A stretch of DNA of 64,000 nt from Streptosporangium album (GCF_014203795.1 NZ_JACHJU010000005.1:62001-126000), one strand, 5' to 3'; shown: positions 40,940-50,094, counted from the first letter of the stretch. Program-made: numbers and translations. Notes: generated by a model not told the origin, from the sequence alone.

Positions 40940-43527
40940 TCTGGCTCAGAGGACTGCTCCACCGCCGTGCGGGCAGGCTAGTCGGCGCGGCGGCGGGCAT
41001 CGCCCTGGCCGTCGCGCTGCTGGCGTCGCTGGGCATGTTCCTCACCGCGGCCAAGGCGACGATGACCGCCCGCTCCGTCCAGCGCGTGCCGGTGGACTGG
41101 CAGGTGGAGGTGGAGCCGGGCAGCCCGCCCGCCACCGTCGCCGCCGCCCTGCCCGGGACGTCCAAGGAGGTCGGCTTCGCGCGGGTGGAGGGGTTCGAGG
41201 CCAGGAGCGGCGGCCAGACGCTGACGACCGGGCCGGGCCAGACGCTCGGCCTGCCCGCCGACTACGCGGTCACCTTCCCCGGTGAGCTGCGCTTCCTCAC
41301 CGGCGCCTCCACCGGCGGTCTGCTGCCCCAGCAGACCGCCGCCAACCTGCACGCCGTCCCCGGGAGCATGGTCACCGTCCACCGGGCGGGCCTCCCCGAC
41401 GCCCAGGTGCGGGTCGACGGCATCGTCGAGCTTCCCCAGGCCGACTCGCTCTTCCAGAAGGTGGGCGCGCCGGTCGGTGCCCAGCCCCAGGCGCCCCCGG
41501 ACAACGTCCTGCTGCTGCCGGAGGCGACCTGGCATCGTCTGTTCGACCCGCTCGCCCGCGATCACGTGCGCACCCAGTTCCACGTGCGGATCGACCACCG
41601 GCTCCCCGCCGACCCGGCCGCCGCCTACGACCAGGTCACCGGGGCCGCGCGTAACCTGGAGGTCCGCCTCGCCGGGGCCGGGCTGGTGGGTGACAATCTG
41701 GGCGCCGCGCTCGGGGCCGCCCGCGAGGACGCGCTGTACTCCCAGATCCTGTTCCTGTTCCTCGGCCTGCCGGGAGCGGCCCTCGCCGCTCTCCTCACCG
41801 CCATGATCACCGCTTCCGGGGCGCCCCGGCGCCGCGCGGAGCAGGCACTGCTGCGCACCCGCGGGGCTTCGCTCGGGCCGCTCCTGCGGCTCGCGTCGGC
41901 CGAGGCGGCGGTGGTCGGCGTCACGGGCGCGCTGGCCGGGCTCGGCCTGGCCATGCTGACCCGGTGGACGCTGTACGGCTCGGCGGCTCCCGGTGCGACC
42001 CCCGTCGCGACGACGGGATGGGCCGTCGCGGCCGTCGTCGTTGGCCTGCTCATCTCCGCCGCCACGGTGCTGCTTCCGGCCGTGCGCGACGCCCGTGCCG
42101 GCACGGTGGCCGCCGGCCGCCGATCGTTCGGACGTGTCTCCCGGTCACCGGCGTGGATGCGCTACGGGCTGGACCTGTGGCTGCTGGTCGCCTCGGCCGT
42201 GGTGTTCTCGATCACCAGCCAGGCCGGCTACCACCTGGTCCTCGCTCCCGAGGGCGTCCCGCAGATCTCCGTCGACTACTGGGCGTTCACCGGGCCCGCC
42301 CTGCTCTGGATCGGCGCGGGGCTGCTGATCTGGCGCCTGACCACCATGTTCCTCGGAGCGGGAAGGCCGGTCGTCCAGCGGCTCGCCGCGCCGCTCGCGG
42401 GCGGCCTGTCGGGCACCGTCGCCGCCACCCTGCAGCGGCAGCGCGGAGCGCTCAGCAGGACCGTGGCCCTGGCCGCGCTCGCCGTCGTCTTCGCCGTCTC
42501 CACCGCCGTCTTCGACGCCACCTACCAGCAGCAGGCCCTGGTCGACGCGGAGCTCACCAACGGCGCCGACGTCACCGTCACCGGTGCGAGCGTGCCGCAG
42601 GTCGAAGCCGTCCCCGGGGTGGCCCACGCCGAGCCGCTCCAGCACCGCTTCGCCTACGTCGGCTCCGACCTGCAGGACCTGTACGGCGTCCGCCCCAGCA
42701 CGATCCTGCCCGCGACCCGGCTGCAGGACGCCTACTTCGTCGGCGGCACCGCCGCCGACCTCATCGGGCGGCTGGCCAGGCAGCCCGACGCGATCCTGGT
42801 CAGCCAGGAGACCGTCCACGACTTCCAGCTCCGTCCCGGGGACCTGCTCCGGTTGCGCACCGAGAGCGGCAAGGTCATCCCCTTCCACTACGCCGGGGTC
42901 GTCACCGAGTTCCCCACCGCCCCGCGTGACAGCTTCCTGGTCGCGAACGCCTCCTACATCGCCGCGCAGACCGGTGACACGGCCGCGGTCGTGCTGGTCG
43001 CCACCGACGGCACCGCGCCTCACGTGGTGGCCGACCGGCTACGGGCCCGGCTCGGCCCGGCGGTGAAGATCACCGATCTGGACACCTCCCGCCGGGCCGT
43101 CGGCTCCAGCCTCACCGCCGTGGACCTCGGCGGCCTGACCACGATCGAGCTGGCCTACGGCCTGACCCTCGCGGTGGCGGCCACCGGGTTGCTGCTGATC
43201 CTGGGCTTCACCGAGCGCCGCCGTACCTTCGCCCTGGCCAATCTGCTCGGAGCCAGGCCCCGGCAGCTCGGCGCGTTCGTCTGGACCGAGGTCGCACTCG
43301 TCGGCGCCGGTGCGGCTCTCTTCGGCGGGGTAATCGGATGGACCCTGTCGCACATGCTCGTCGCCGTGCTGTCGGGGGTGTTCGACCCGCCGCCCAGCCG
43401 GCTCGCGGTGCCCTGGGGCTATCTCGGCGCCGTGGCCTCGCTGGGCCTCGCCGCCGTGCTGGTGGCGGGGGCGGTAGCCGTACGGGCCGCCCGCCGGCCG
43501 CCCCTGGCCATCCTGCGCGACCTGTGA
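40927..43527 (+). CDS. FtsX-type ABC permease with two extracellular domains
   Basis: An 866-residue permease. One membrane segment (about 17-40) is followed by a large extracellular domain (about 41-270). A cluster of six membrane segments comes next (about 273-530), then a second extracellular domain (about 531-735), and three final segments. Two FtsX units are visible, around FLGLPGAALAALLTAMITAS and around LAVAATGLLLILGFTERRRT with the family sentence LANLLGARPRQLGAFVWTE. One polypeptide thus carries both FtsX halves, matched by the two upstream ATPases. The family exports lipoproteins, peptides or antibiotics, or signals to a kinase, and the two-component genes nearby favour the last. 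The PAP2 gene follows 48 bases later. Confidence 0.88.
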   Translation: MLSLIWLRGLLHRRAGRLVGAAAGIALAVALLASLGMFLTAAKATMTARSVQRVPVDWQVEVEPGSPPATVAAALPGTSKEVGFARVEGFEARSGGQTLTTGPGQTLGLPADYAVTFPGELRFLTGASTGGLLPQQTAANLHAVPGSMVTVHRAGLPDAQVRVDGIVELPQADSLFQKVGAPVGAQPQAPPDNVLLLPEATWHRLFDPLARDHVRTQFHVRIDHRLPADPAAAYDQVTGAARNLEVRLAGAGLVGDNLGAALGAAREDALYSQILFLFLGLPGAALAALLTAMITASGAPRRRAEQALLRTRGASLGPLLRLASAEAAVVGVTGALAGLGLAMLTRWTLYGSAAPGATPVATTGWAVAAVVVGLLISAATVLLPAVRDARAGTVAAGRRSFGRVSRSPAWMRYGLDLWLLVASAVVFSITSQAGYHLVLAPEGVPQISVDYWAFTGPALLWIGAGLLIWRLTTMFLGAGRPVVQRLAAPLAGGLSGTVAATLQRQRGALSRTVALAALAVVFAVSTAVFDATYQQQALVDAELTNGADVTVTGASVPQVEAVPGVAHAEPLQHRFAYVGSDLQDLYGVRPSTILPATRLQDAYFVGGTAADLIGRLARQPDAILVSQETVHDFQLRPGDLLRLRTESGKVIPFHYAGVVTEFPTAPRDSFLVANASYIAAQTGDTAAVVLVATDGTAPHVVADRLRARLGPAVKITDLDTSRRAVGSSLTAVDLGGLTTIELAYGLTLAVAATGLLLILGFTERRRTFALANLLGARPRQLGAFVWTEVALVGAGAALFGGVIGWTLSHMLVAVLSGVFDPPPSRLAVPWGYLGAVASLGLAAVLVAGAVAVRAARRPPLAILRDL

Positions 43528-43574
43528 ACACGCGAGGTGGTGCGCCCGTCCAGGCCACGACCGGGAAGGGACCG

Positions 43575-44258
43575 ATGATCATGAGAGTCCTGCGGACGTC
43601 GCTCCCGCTGCTGCTCCTGGGCGTGGCGCTCGGGCTGGTGGCGAGAACCCCGGGGTGGACGCATGCCGACCTGGCCGTCAGCGAGGCGGTCCGGCGGGTG
43701 CGCGCCCCCTGGCCGACCGCGATCGCGCAGGTGCTGAACGTCGTCTTCGGCACGTTCGCGGGGCTGGTCCTCGTGGCCGTCCTCGTCGGGCTGCTCGCCG
43801 TCCTCGGCCGGGTCCGTCTCGCGGTACTCACCTTCACCGTGATCGCCGCCGGCTGGCTCGTCAGCCCGATCTTCAAAGCGCTCGTCGGCCGCCCCCGGCC
43901 CCCGGCCGCCTACCTGCTGACGCCCGAGCTCGGCAGCGGCAGCTACCCGAGCGGGCACGTCTGCCTGACCCTGTCGGTGGCCGTCGCCGTGGCCCTGCTG
44001 GCCCACGGGACCCGCTGGTTCCGCCCGGCCGCGGCCGTCGGGGCGATCATCGTGGTCGCGCAGATGCTCGCCCGGATCTACCTGGGCGCCCACTACCCGA
44101 CCGACACCGTGGGCTCGATCCTGCTGACCACGGCGGCGACATACCCGGTGATCGTCTACCGCGAGACCGTCGAGCACTGGGCGGCCCGGATCGAGCACCC
44201 GAGGCCGCCGGGGCGGCCACCGCGTTTCACACCCCCCCGGACGGGTGGCGGGTCCTAA
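43575..44258 (+). CDS. PAP2-family membrane phosphatase
   Basis: A 227-residue membrane phosphatase with five to six membrane segments. All three PAP2 motifs are intact: KALVGRPRPP, the PSGH motif in SYPSGHVCLT, and RIYLGAHYPTDTVGS with the catalytic His. Members dephosphorylate lipid phosphates such as phosphatidate or undecaprenyl pyrophosphate; BcrC-type enzymes give bacitracin resistance this way. The open frame extends upstream, but GAAGGGA before the ATG at 43575 fixes the start. It follows the FtsX permease closely and is probably co-transcribed. Confidence 0.87.
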   Translation: MIMRVLRTSLPLLLLGVALGLVARTPGWTHADLAVSEAVRRVRAPWPTAIAQVLNVVFGTFAGLVLVAVLVGLLAVLGRVRLAVLTFTVIAAGWLVSPIFKALVGRPRPPAAYLLTPELGSGSYPSGHVCLTLSVAVAVALLAHGTRWFRPAAAVGAIIVVAQMLARIYLGAHYPTDTVGSILLTTAATYPVIVYRETVEHWAARIEHPRPPGRPPRFTPPRTGGGS

Positions 44259-44339
44259 CGGAATGATCTACGGCGCGCCGGGTGGGGTCGACCCGCTTCG
44301 GCGGGCACCTGGAATCGCTGACCGTGGCCAGGCGGATGG

Positions 44340-44520
44340 CCCGCGCACAGGTCCGCGATCGCCTGCTCTGCGGTGAACCGAACACCGGCCGGGCGAGACA
44401 GACCGTGGCCGCGCAGGTCCCAGGTGACGACCCGGTACCCCCGGGCACGCAGGTATTCACTCTGGGCGTCGAACATCACGTGATCGGAACCCCGGTGCGC
44501 GCCGGAGAAGCGGATGTGCC
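44340..44520 (-). pseudogene. Alpha/beta hydrolase N-terminal fragment
   Basis: The minus strand encodes MFDAQSEYLRARGYRVV, then TWDLRGHGLSRPAG and FTAEQAIADL. This is the segment of an alpha/beta hydrolase between the oxyanion strand and the nucleophile elbow. The nucleophile and catalytic His are missing, and the reading turns into unrelated Arg/Pro-rich sequence after DLCAG. Its 5' side is next to the DUF427 gene. It is a relic. Confidence 0.65.
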
Positions 44521-44531
44521 AGCCTGGGTTC

Positions 44532-44816
44532 ATGGCAACTGCGCGCTGGAACGGCGAGATCATTGCGGAGAGCGACGACACCCGGATCGTCGAGGGCAAC
44601 CACTACTTCCCCATCGAATCGGTGTCCTCGCAGTATCTGAAGCCGTCGGAGACCACCACGGTGTGCTCCTGGAAGGGGACGGCGAGCTACTACACCCTGC
44701 ACGTCGACGGCAAGGACAACCCCGACGCCGCCTGGTACTACCCGGACCCCAAGCCCGAGGCCGCCCAGATCAAGGACCACGTGGCCTTCTGGAAGGGCGT
44801 GGACGTCACCGGCTGA
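44532..44816 (+). CDS. DUF427-family protein
   Basis: A 94-residue DUF427 protein. Conserved parts are ARWNGEIIAESDDTRIVEGNHYFP, SVSSQYLKPSE and CSWKGTASYYTL, ending in AAWYYPDPKPEAAQIKDHVAFWKGV. This small beta-rich family is widespread and has no established function. The ATG at 44532 matches the family start. It is a single gene after the envelope operon and its alpha/beta hydrolase relic. Confidence 0.88.
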   Translation: MATARWNGEIIAESDDTRIVEGNHYFPIESVSSQYLKPSETTTVCSWKGTASYYTLHVDGKDNPDAAWYYPDPKPEAAQIKDHVAFWKGVDVTG

Positions 44817-45060
44817 GACGTCTCCCGCGGGCTCAGGGGACCAGGTCGGCCTCGGGGGCGTGGCCGTGCGGAGGCGGGCCGCCGGGACCACCGTGTCCTC
44901 GACCGCCTCAGGCGAGCTCTCGGCCATCCCGTCCGGTCGGGCCTGCCGGAGCCGCCGGGCTCCGGCGCGGTACGGGTTGCCATGATCGCCGCGTGCCCCG
45001 GTGGCACAGAGGCGGCGGTTCACAGGGTTCGAATCCCGCGCTGGAGGAACTGTCCGAGGT

Positions 45061-47376
45061 ATGGATGCATTCACACACATCGATGCCTACTGGCGGGCGG
45101 CCAACTATCTGTCGGTCGGCCAGATCTACCTCATGGACAACCCGCTGCTGGCCGAATCGCTCCGTCCCGAGCACATCAAGCCCCGGCTGCTCGGACACTG
45201 GGGCACCACCCCGGGACTGAACTTCTGCTTCGCGCATCTCAACCGGGTCATCCGGGAGCGCGACCAGGACATGATCTACATCGCCGGGCCCGGGCACGGT
45301 GGCCCGGCGGCGGTGGCCCATGCCTGGCTGGAAGGCTCCTACACCGAGAAATACCCGGACATCTCCCAGGACGCCGAGGGCATGCGGCGGCTGTTCCGGC
45401 AGTTCTCCTTCCCCGGCGGAATCCCCAGCCACGTCGCACCCGAGACGCCCGGCTCGATCCACGAGGGCGGCGAACTCGGCTACTCGCTGGCCCACGCCTA
45501 CGGCGCCGCCTTCGACAACCCCCACCTGGTGGTGGCCTGCGTGATCGGCGACGGGGAGGCCGAGACCGGGCCGCTGGCGGCCAGCTGGCACTCCGGCAAG
45601 TTCCTCAACCCCGAGCACGACGGCACCGTGCTGCCGATCCTGCACCTGAACGGCTACAAGATCGCCAACCCGACCGTGCTGGCCCGCATCCCCGAAGACG
45701 AGCTGGTCAAGCTCATCGAGGGGTACGGCTACCGCCCGCACATCGTCTCCGGCGACGACCCGGCCGTCATGCACCCGCTGATGGCCGAGACCCTCGACGA
45801 GGTCTTCGACGAGATCGCCGCCTTCAAGGACGGCCGGGCAGAGCGGCCGCCGATGATCGTGCTGCGCACGCCCAAGGGCTGGACCGGCCCGCGCGTGGTG
45901 GACGGCCTCCCGGTGGAGGGCACCTGGCGCTCCCATCAGGTGCCGCTCTCCGAGGTCCGCCAGAACGCCGACCACCGGGCCATGCTGGAGGAGTGGATGC
46001 GCTCCTACCGGCCCCAGGAGCTTTTCGACGAGCGAGGCCAGCCCGTCGCGGACATCCTGCGCACGGTGCCCGACGGGCCGCGCAGGATGTCCGCCAACCC
46101 GCACGCCAACGGCGGTGAGCTGCTCAAGCCGCTCGTCCTTCCCGACTTCCGTGACTACGCCGTCGAGGTCAAGTCCTCGGCCTCGCAGTCGAGCGAGCCC
46201 ACCAGGGTCCTGGGCCGCTTCCTGCGCGACGTCATCACCGCCAATCCCGCCACCTTCCGGCTGATGGGCCCCGACGAGACCGCCTCCAACCGGCTGTCGG
46301 CCGTCTTCGAGGCCACCGACCGCGCCTGGGACGCCGAGACGCTGCCGACCGACGAGCACCTGGGCCCGGACGGGCGGGTCATGGAGGTGCTCAGCGAGCA
46401 CCTGTGCCAGGGCTGGCTGGAGGGCTACCTGCTGACCGGCCGCCACGGCCTGTTCAACTGCTACGAGGCGTTCATCCACATCATCGACGCGATGTTCAAC
46501 CAGCACGCCAAGTGGCTGGAGTCATCGAAGAAGATCCCTTGGCGGCGGCCGGTCGCCTCGCTCAACTATCTGCTGTCGTCACACGTGTGGCGTCAGGACC
46601 ACAACGGCTTCAGCCACCAGGACCCCGGTTTCCTCGACGTGGTGATGAACAAGAAGCCCGAGGTGGTGCGGGTCTACCTGCCGCCGGACGCCAACACCCT
46701 GCTCTCGGTCGCCGACCACTGCCTGCGCTCGCGCGACTACGTCAACCTCGTCGTGGCCGGCAAGCAGCCGGTGCTCGACCTGATGCCGATGGACGAGGCC
46801 GTCGCGCACTGCACCCGGGGCCTGGGCATCTTGGAGTGGGCCTCCAGCGACGCGGGGACCGAGACCGACGTGGTGCTGGCCTGCGCCGGCGACGTGCCCA
46901 CGCTGGAGACGCTCGCCGCCGCCGCGCTGCTGCGCGAGTACCTGCCCGAGCTGAGGGTCCGGGTGGTCAACGTCGTCGACCTGATGCGGCTGCAACCCCC
47001 GTCGGAGCATCCGCACGGCATGTCCGACGCCGAATTCGACACCGTGTTCACCTCCGGCAAGCCGATCATCTTCAACTTCCACGGCTATCCCTGGCTGATC
47101 CACCGGCTCACCTACCGCCGGCACGGCCACGACAACATCCACGTGCGCGGCTACCAGGAGGAGGGGACCACCACCACGCCGTTCGACATGGTCATGCTCA
47201 ACGACATCGACCGCTTCCACCTGGTGATGGACGTCATCGACCGGGTGCCCGGCCTCGGCGCCAGCGCCGCGCACCTGCGCCAGCACATGGAGGACGAGCG
47301 CCTGCGCGCCCGCATGCACACCCGGGAGTACGGCGAGGACCGGCCGGAGATCCGCGACTGGACCTGGCCGTACTGA
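45061..47376 (+). CDS. xfp: Phosphoketolase (xylulose-5-P / fructose-6-P)
   Basis: A 771-residue thiamine-diphosphate enzyme. It cleaves xylulose-5-phosphate or fructose-6-phosphate with phosphate to give acetyl phosphate and a shorter sugar phosphate. Landmarks are YWRAANYLSVGQIYL at the start, GPGHGGPAAVAHAWLEG, the TPP-binding GDGEAETGPLAASW and LHLNGYKIANPT, and the C-terminal YQEEGTTTTPFDMVMLN. I start at the ATG at 45061, where family homology begins; the frame is open to 45001. No acetate kinase gene is adjacent, so acetyl phosphate must be used elsewhere. A strong terminator follows. The 44817-45060 gap shows no gene. Confidence 0.94.
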   Translation: MDAFTHIDAYWRAANYLSVGQIYLMDNPLLAESLRPEHIKPRLLGHWGTTPGLNFCFAHLNRVIRERDQDMIYIAGPGHGGPAAVAHAWLEGSYTEKYPDISQDAEGMRRLFRQFSFPGGIPSHVAPETPGSIHEGGELGYSLAHAYGAAFDNPHLVVACVIGDGEAETGPLAASWHSGKFLNPEHDGTVLPILHLNGYKIANPTVLARIPEDELVKLIEGYGYRPHIVSGDDPAVMHPLMAETLDEVFDEIAAFKDGRAERPPMIVLRTPKGWTGPRVVDGLPVEGTWRSHQVPLSEVRQNADHRAMLEEWMRSYRPQELFDERGQPVADILRTVPDGPRRMSANPHANGGELLKPLVLPDFRDYAVEVKSSASQSSEPTRVLGRFLRDVITANPATFRLMGPDETASNRLSAVFEATDRAWDAETLPTDEHLGPDGRVMEVLSEHLCQGWLEGYLLTGRHGLFNCYEAFIHIIDAMFNQHAKWLESSKKIPWRRPVASLNYLLSSHVWRQDHNGFSHQDPGFLDVVMNKKPEVVRVYLPPDANTLLSVADHCLRSRDYVNLVVAGKQPVLDLMPMDEAVAHCTRGLGILEWASSDAGTETDVVLACAGDVPTLETLAAAALLREYLPELRVRVVNVVDLMRLQPPSEHPHGMSDAEFDTVFTSGKPIIFNFHGYPWLIHRLTYRRHGHDNIHVRGYQEEGTTTTPFDMVMLNDIDRFHLVMDVIDRVPGLGASAAHLRQHMEDERLRARMHTREYGEDRPEIRDWTWPY

Positions 47377-47566
47377 GTCGCTGTACCGGGTCGGGGGATG
47401 GCCGTAGCGGGAAAGGGGCTGTGAGGGAACAGGCCGGCGAGCGGACGCGTGTGGCCGGGCGGTGCGCGAGAGGAGCTCGCACCTCTGCGGGAGACGGCTC
47501 GCCGGAGGTGATCCGGTTGAGCCCGCCATCTGGGTATGAGGGCATCAACACCCGCCGGGAGTCAGG

Positions 47567-47607
47567 CGCGCGGCCCCGGCCGCTCAGAGGCCGGGGCCGC
47601 GCGTTTT
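47567..47607 (+). terminator. Rho-independent terminator after phosphoketolase
   Basis: Arms CGCGCGGCCCCGGCC (47567-47581) and GGCCGGGGCCGCGCG (47589-47603) pair perfectly over 15 bases around a seven-base loop and are followed by TTTT. It lies 190 bases after the stop and 24 bases before the end of the convergent HesB-like gene, so it may serve both. Confidence 0.85.
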
Positions 47608-47630
47608 CCCGGCGTTGCCGGGGATCCATG

Positions 47631-47918
47631 TCAGGGACGCTGTTCGGTGACGAGGAAGGCCACCGATCCGCCTTCGTCGATGTCCGCGTCCAGGGACTTG
47701 TCGTCGAGCATGTCCGCGGCGGTGGCGTCCAGGAAGATCTTCGCGCCTTCCGTCTCGACCACCTTGTCGGTGGCCTCCGGGCCGTCCACGACCGAGAGCA
47801 GAAGAGATCCTGTGCCGTCAGCCTGTGAGGAGATGCGGACACCTGTGTCGGTGGAGTCCGCTACCTGAGAACTGAGGTCCCGGATCACCTGGGCTGCGGT
47901 GTCCGTCAATGTAAGCAT
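47631..47918 (-). CDS. HesB/IscA-like fold protein without cysteines
   Basis: A 95-residue protein with the outline of A-type iron-sulfur carriers: LTLTDTAAQVIRDL at the start, GVRISSQADGTGSLLLSVVDGPEATDKVV in the middle, and AKIFLDATAADMLDDKSLDADID before the end. A-type carriers use three cysteines (one internal, two in a C-terminal CGCG). This protein has none, so it cannot bind a cluster in the usual way. Similar actinobacterial proteins exist and have no known role. GGAG precedes the ATG at 47918. Confidence 0.75.
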   Translation of the reverse strand: MLTLTDTAAQVIRDLSSQVADSTDTGVRISSQADGTGSLLLSVVDGPEATDKVVETEGAKIFLDATAADMLDDKSLDADIDEGGSVAFLVTEQRP

Positions 47919-48080
47919 TGTGACTCCTTGTCGGGATCGGGTTGGGATTTCTACGCCCTTGCCCGCTCTGAAGCGACCCAACCATCTCTCCGGTCTGCGT
48001 TCGGACAGTCCTCGGGCGACGGGGCGGGAATCCGGTGTGATCCCGGGGGATCGCCGGACGGCGGATATACCGGACTGCGG

Positions 48081-48306
48081 ACCTACGATCTTCAAGGATT
48101 AGTCCAGGGTCTATCCTCGGCCCGTCATGTACGAGGCTTCGCCGTCATGATGCCCCAGCGTCAAGGCCACCTGCTCGACGACTGGATCACCGCGGCCGCC
48201 GCAGGAGGCGGCCCACATCTCGTACCGTTCGCCGTCGAGCTCCGCCATGACCAGGCCGCAGTGATCGCGGACCCGACCCCGCCCTACAGGAGCGGCACTC
48301 CGGCCG
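48081..48306 (+). pseudogene. ISL3-family transposase fragment
   Basis: The frame reads HVRGFAVMMPQRQGHLLDDW, then LVPFAVELRHDQAAVIADPT and PPYRSG. This matches the late central part of ISL3-type transposases (RQGHLLDDWI, LxxDxxAVxAGLTLPYxSG). The N-terminal zinc-finger part, most of the DDE domain and the last part after the YSSG-like motif are missing. No inverted repeats are visible, so it is an old relic. Confidence 0.78.
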
Positions 48307-48321
48307 TTGTTACCATGGCGT

Positions 48322-48789
48322 ATGACCAGCGGATCCCCTGCGGTGACGCGGCGTCGCCGCGAGCAGCTCCGCGAATTCCTGCGCACCCGCCGGGCGCGGC
48401 TCACGCCCGGTGACGTCGGGATGGCGACGGTGGGCAGGCGCCGGACACCGGGTCTGCGGCGTGAGGAGGTCGCCGTGCTGGCCGGGGTCGGCGTGTCCTG
48501 GTACACCTGGCTCGAGCAGGGCCGCGACATCAACGTCTCGCCCGAGGTACTCAACGCGATCAGCGGGGCGCTGCGCCTGACCGAGCCCGAGCGTGCGCAC
48601 CTGTATCTGCTGGCCGGTCTCAATCCGCCACGGGTCGGCGGGGCGCGCGGTGCCGCGGTCACCCCGGAGCTGCGGCACCTGCTCGACGCGTGGACGCCGC
48701 GGCCCGCGGTGCTGCAGGACCGGTACTGGAATCTGCTCGCGATCCAGCGGCCGTCGACCAGTTCCTGCCAGGTGGTGGCCCGCGCGTAG
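48322..48789 (+). pseudogene. MmyB-type XRE regulator, truncated
   Basis: The 155-residue frame starts like MmyB-like regulators: RRREQLREFLRTRRARLTP, then GLRREEVAVLAGVGVSWYTWLEQG (helix-turn-helix) and VSPEVLNAISGALRLTEPERAHLYLLAG. The MmyB ligand-binding domain begins (RPAVLQDRYWNLLAI) and stops abruptly after about 15 residues, replaced by PSTSSCQVVARA. Relatives are about 280 residues. The lost part lies at a junction with a relic on the other strand, so a deletion or rearrangement removed it. The helix-turn-helix part could still be made. Confidence 0.72.
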
Positions 48790-48879
48790 CGCTGCACCGG
48801 GTGGCGCCCCCCAGCCCAGACAGGGTCGTTCACCGGCTCCTGCTGTGGTTGCCAAGGCGGCCGGAGCGCGCGGGTCTGC

Positions 48880-49080
48880 GGGGTTGTTGTACAGGAGGCC
48901 GCAGAGGGCGGCGAGGCGGGGTCGGTGGGCGTGGACGCATCCGGCGGGCACCCGGATGGCGCGGGTGCCGGGGGCGAACCAGGTGCCGGCGTCAGTGGTG
49001 ACGGCCGGGACTCCGGAGCCCGCGTAGATGATCTGGTGGTCGCCGTGAGGGATGCGGGTCAGGACGTGGGGAGTAATCAT
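48880..49080 (-). pseudogene. AraC-family regulator, N-terminal cupin fragment
   Basis: The minus strand from an ATG at 49080 encodes HGDHQIIYAGSGVPAVTTD, then AGTWFAPGTRAIRVPAGCVH. This is the cupin part of AraC-type regulators, with the HxHDxHQL-like start already altered. Homology ends near residue 55, and neither the rest of the cupin nor the AraC helix-turn-helix follows. The truncated XRE gene approaches from the other side, so both probably lost their ends in one event. Confidence 0.65.
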
Positions 49081-49157
49081 GCATCCCCGTGAGTGACCGT
49101 GGTTCCCCGTCCGACCGGGCACGCAACGGCACGATCTCTTGATCTCGACTGTCTCGC

Positions 49158-49643
49158 CTACGACTCCTCGCTGATCTGGTCGACGAAGCCGAGGCGCCGA
49201 TTCATCGCGATCGCGGACGCATTACGCGGGTGGTGGAACGTCGCGAGCCACCGGTAGCCCGATGACCGGACGAAACGGATCGCCATTAGCTTTAACGCCA
49301 GCGACAGACCCTGCCCGCGGTAGGGCCCGAGCACGCCGGTCATCTCGCTGAACGCGTACCCCTTGGTCGGGTGCAGGGAAGTCGTGGACATTCCGATCCA
49401 CGCGCCCTCGCGGGTCGCGAGGATGACGCCGCCCGGGTCAAAGGTGGGCACCTCGATGCGCTGGGCGACGTATTCGTCGTACGTGTAGAACCCTCCCCGG
49501 TCCGGGATGTAGGCCGAGCACGTCCTGTTGAGGTTGTAGAGCGCTCGCCGGTGGTCGGCCGTGTCGCCGAGCTCGGCCATCGTCGTGAACCCGATGCCTG
49601 ACTCGCGCGCCCGCCGTCCGAAGGGCGTCTTCTCCCGCGACAT
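49158..49643 (-). CDS. GNAT-family acetyltransferase, probably N-terminally shortened
   Basis: A 161-residue GNAT protein. FYTYDEYVAQRIEVPTFDPGG leads to the acetyl-CoA loop VLGPYRGQGLSLALKLMAI, and the ending FHHPRNASAIAMNRRLGF is the classic last strand. Related proteins I recall are about 300 residues with a second GNAT-like unit in front, and this frame enters in the middle with MSREKTPFGRRARESGI. The codons upstream of the ATG at 49643 are not family-like. It may be a working short enzyme or a 5'-truncated relic. Confidence 0.6.
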   Translation of the reverse strand: MSREKTPFGRRARESGIGFTTMAELGDTADHRRALYNLNRTCSAYIPDRGGFYTYDEYVAQRIEVPTFDPGGVILATREGAWIGMSTTSLHPTKGYAFSEMTGVLGPYRGQGLSLALKLMAIRFVRSSGYRWLATFHHPRNASAIAMNRRLGFVDQISEES

Positions 49644-49998
49644 GAAGACGTGGGTGTCATGGGCTGAGGAGTACGAGGAGTGGCTGCCGGGCGATCCTCG
49701 CCTGCCGAAGCACACCAACGACGGCAAGCCGCGGCCGCGCGAGGCTGGCGCCGTCTGCGTGCGAGGGCTGTTCAACCTGGAAGGCCGAGGCTGGTCGCCA
49801 GGCGTACAAGAATATCGCGTTCTACGGCGAAAGCTCCGAATGCGAATGGTCGATCGGCTACTCGGTGTCAGGTTGTTCGACACCGGGTGGGCACCTCGGC
49901 CGCCTCAGCCACCGCATCCGGGCCTATCCTGCGTGCGTCTTGCCGCAAAGCGCGCCACCTTCCTGTCAATCCGGCCGCCGCCGGCGAAACCAGGGTAT
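49644..49998. other. Unassigned relic-like stretch
   Basis: The plus strand shows two coding-looking pieces in different frames: WAEEYEEWLPGDPRLPKHTN (from about 49660), and AYKNIAFYGESSECEWSIGY (about 49803-49862), which is AT-richer than its surroundings. They could be one frameshifted gene. I do not recognise the family, and no start or stop makes a whole protein. Confidence 0.3.
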
Positions 49999-50094
49999 GC
50001 CTCATGATCAGTGAGACGGTCCTCCCTTGACACGTCTCATTCAACTTGAGGCACAGCAGGTGAGCGCGTCTCCGTGCCTCATTCTCAATGAGAC
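49999..50094. repeat. Three 19-base imperfect palindromes, alternating orientation
   Basis: GCCTCATGATCAGTGAGAC (49999-50017), GTCTCATTCAACTTGAGGC (50034-50052, reverse orientation) and GCCTCATTCTCAATGAGAC (50076-50094) share the pattern GCCTCA-N7-TGAGAC. Their centres are 35 and 42 bases apart. A related AATCTGAGG motif follows at about 50133, and GCCTCAGAT and ATCTGAGGC occur at 51815-51860 on the far side of the TetR/glycosidase cassette. They could be regulator sites or remnants of a small mobile element. Confidence 0.6.

Noticed and set aside
44995..45050. tRNA-like piece: GCCCCGGTGGCACAGAGGC followed by a T-arm-like GGGTTCGAATCCC just before the phosphoketolase gene
   Set aside because: The T-stem pairs only in part, the acceptor ends do not pair, and there is no room for an anticodon arm. 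At best it is a decayed tRNA fragment.
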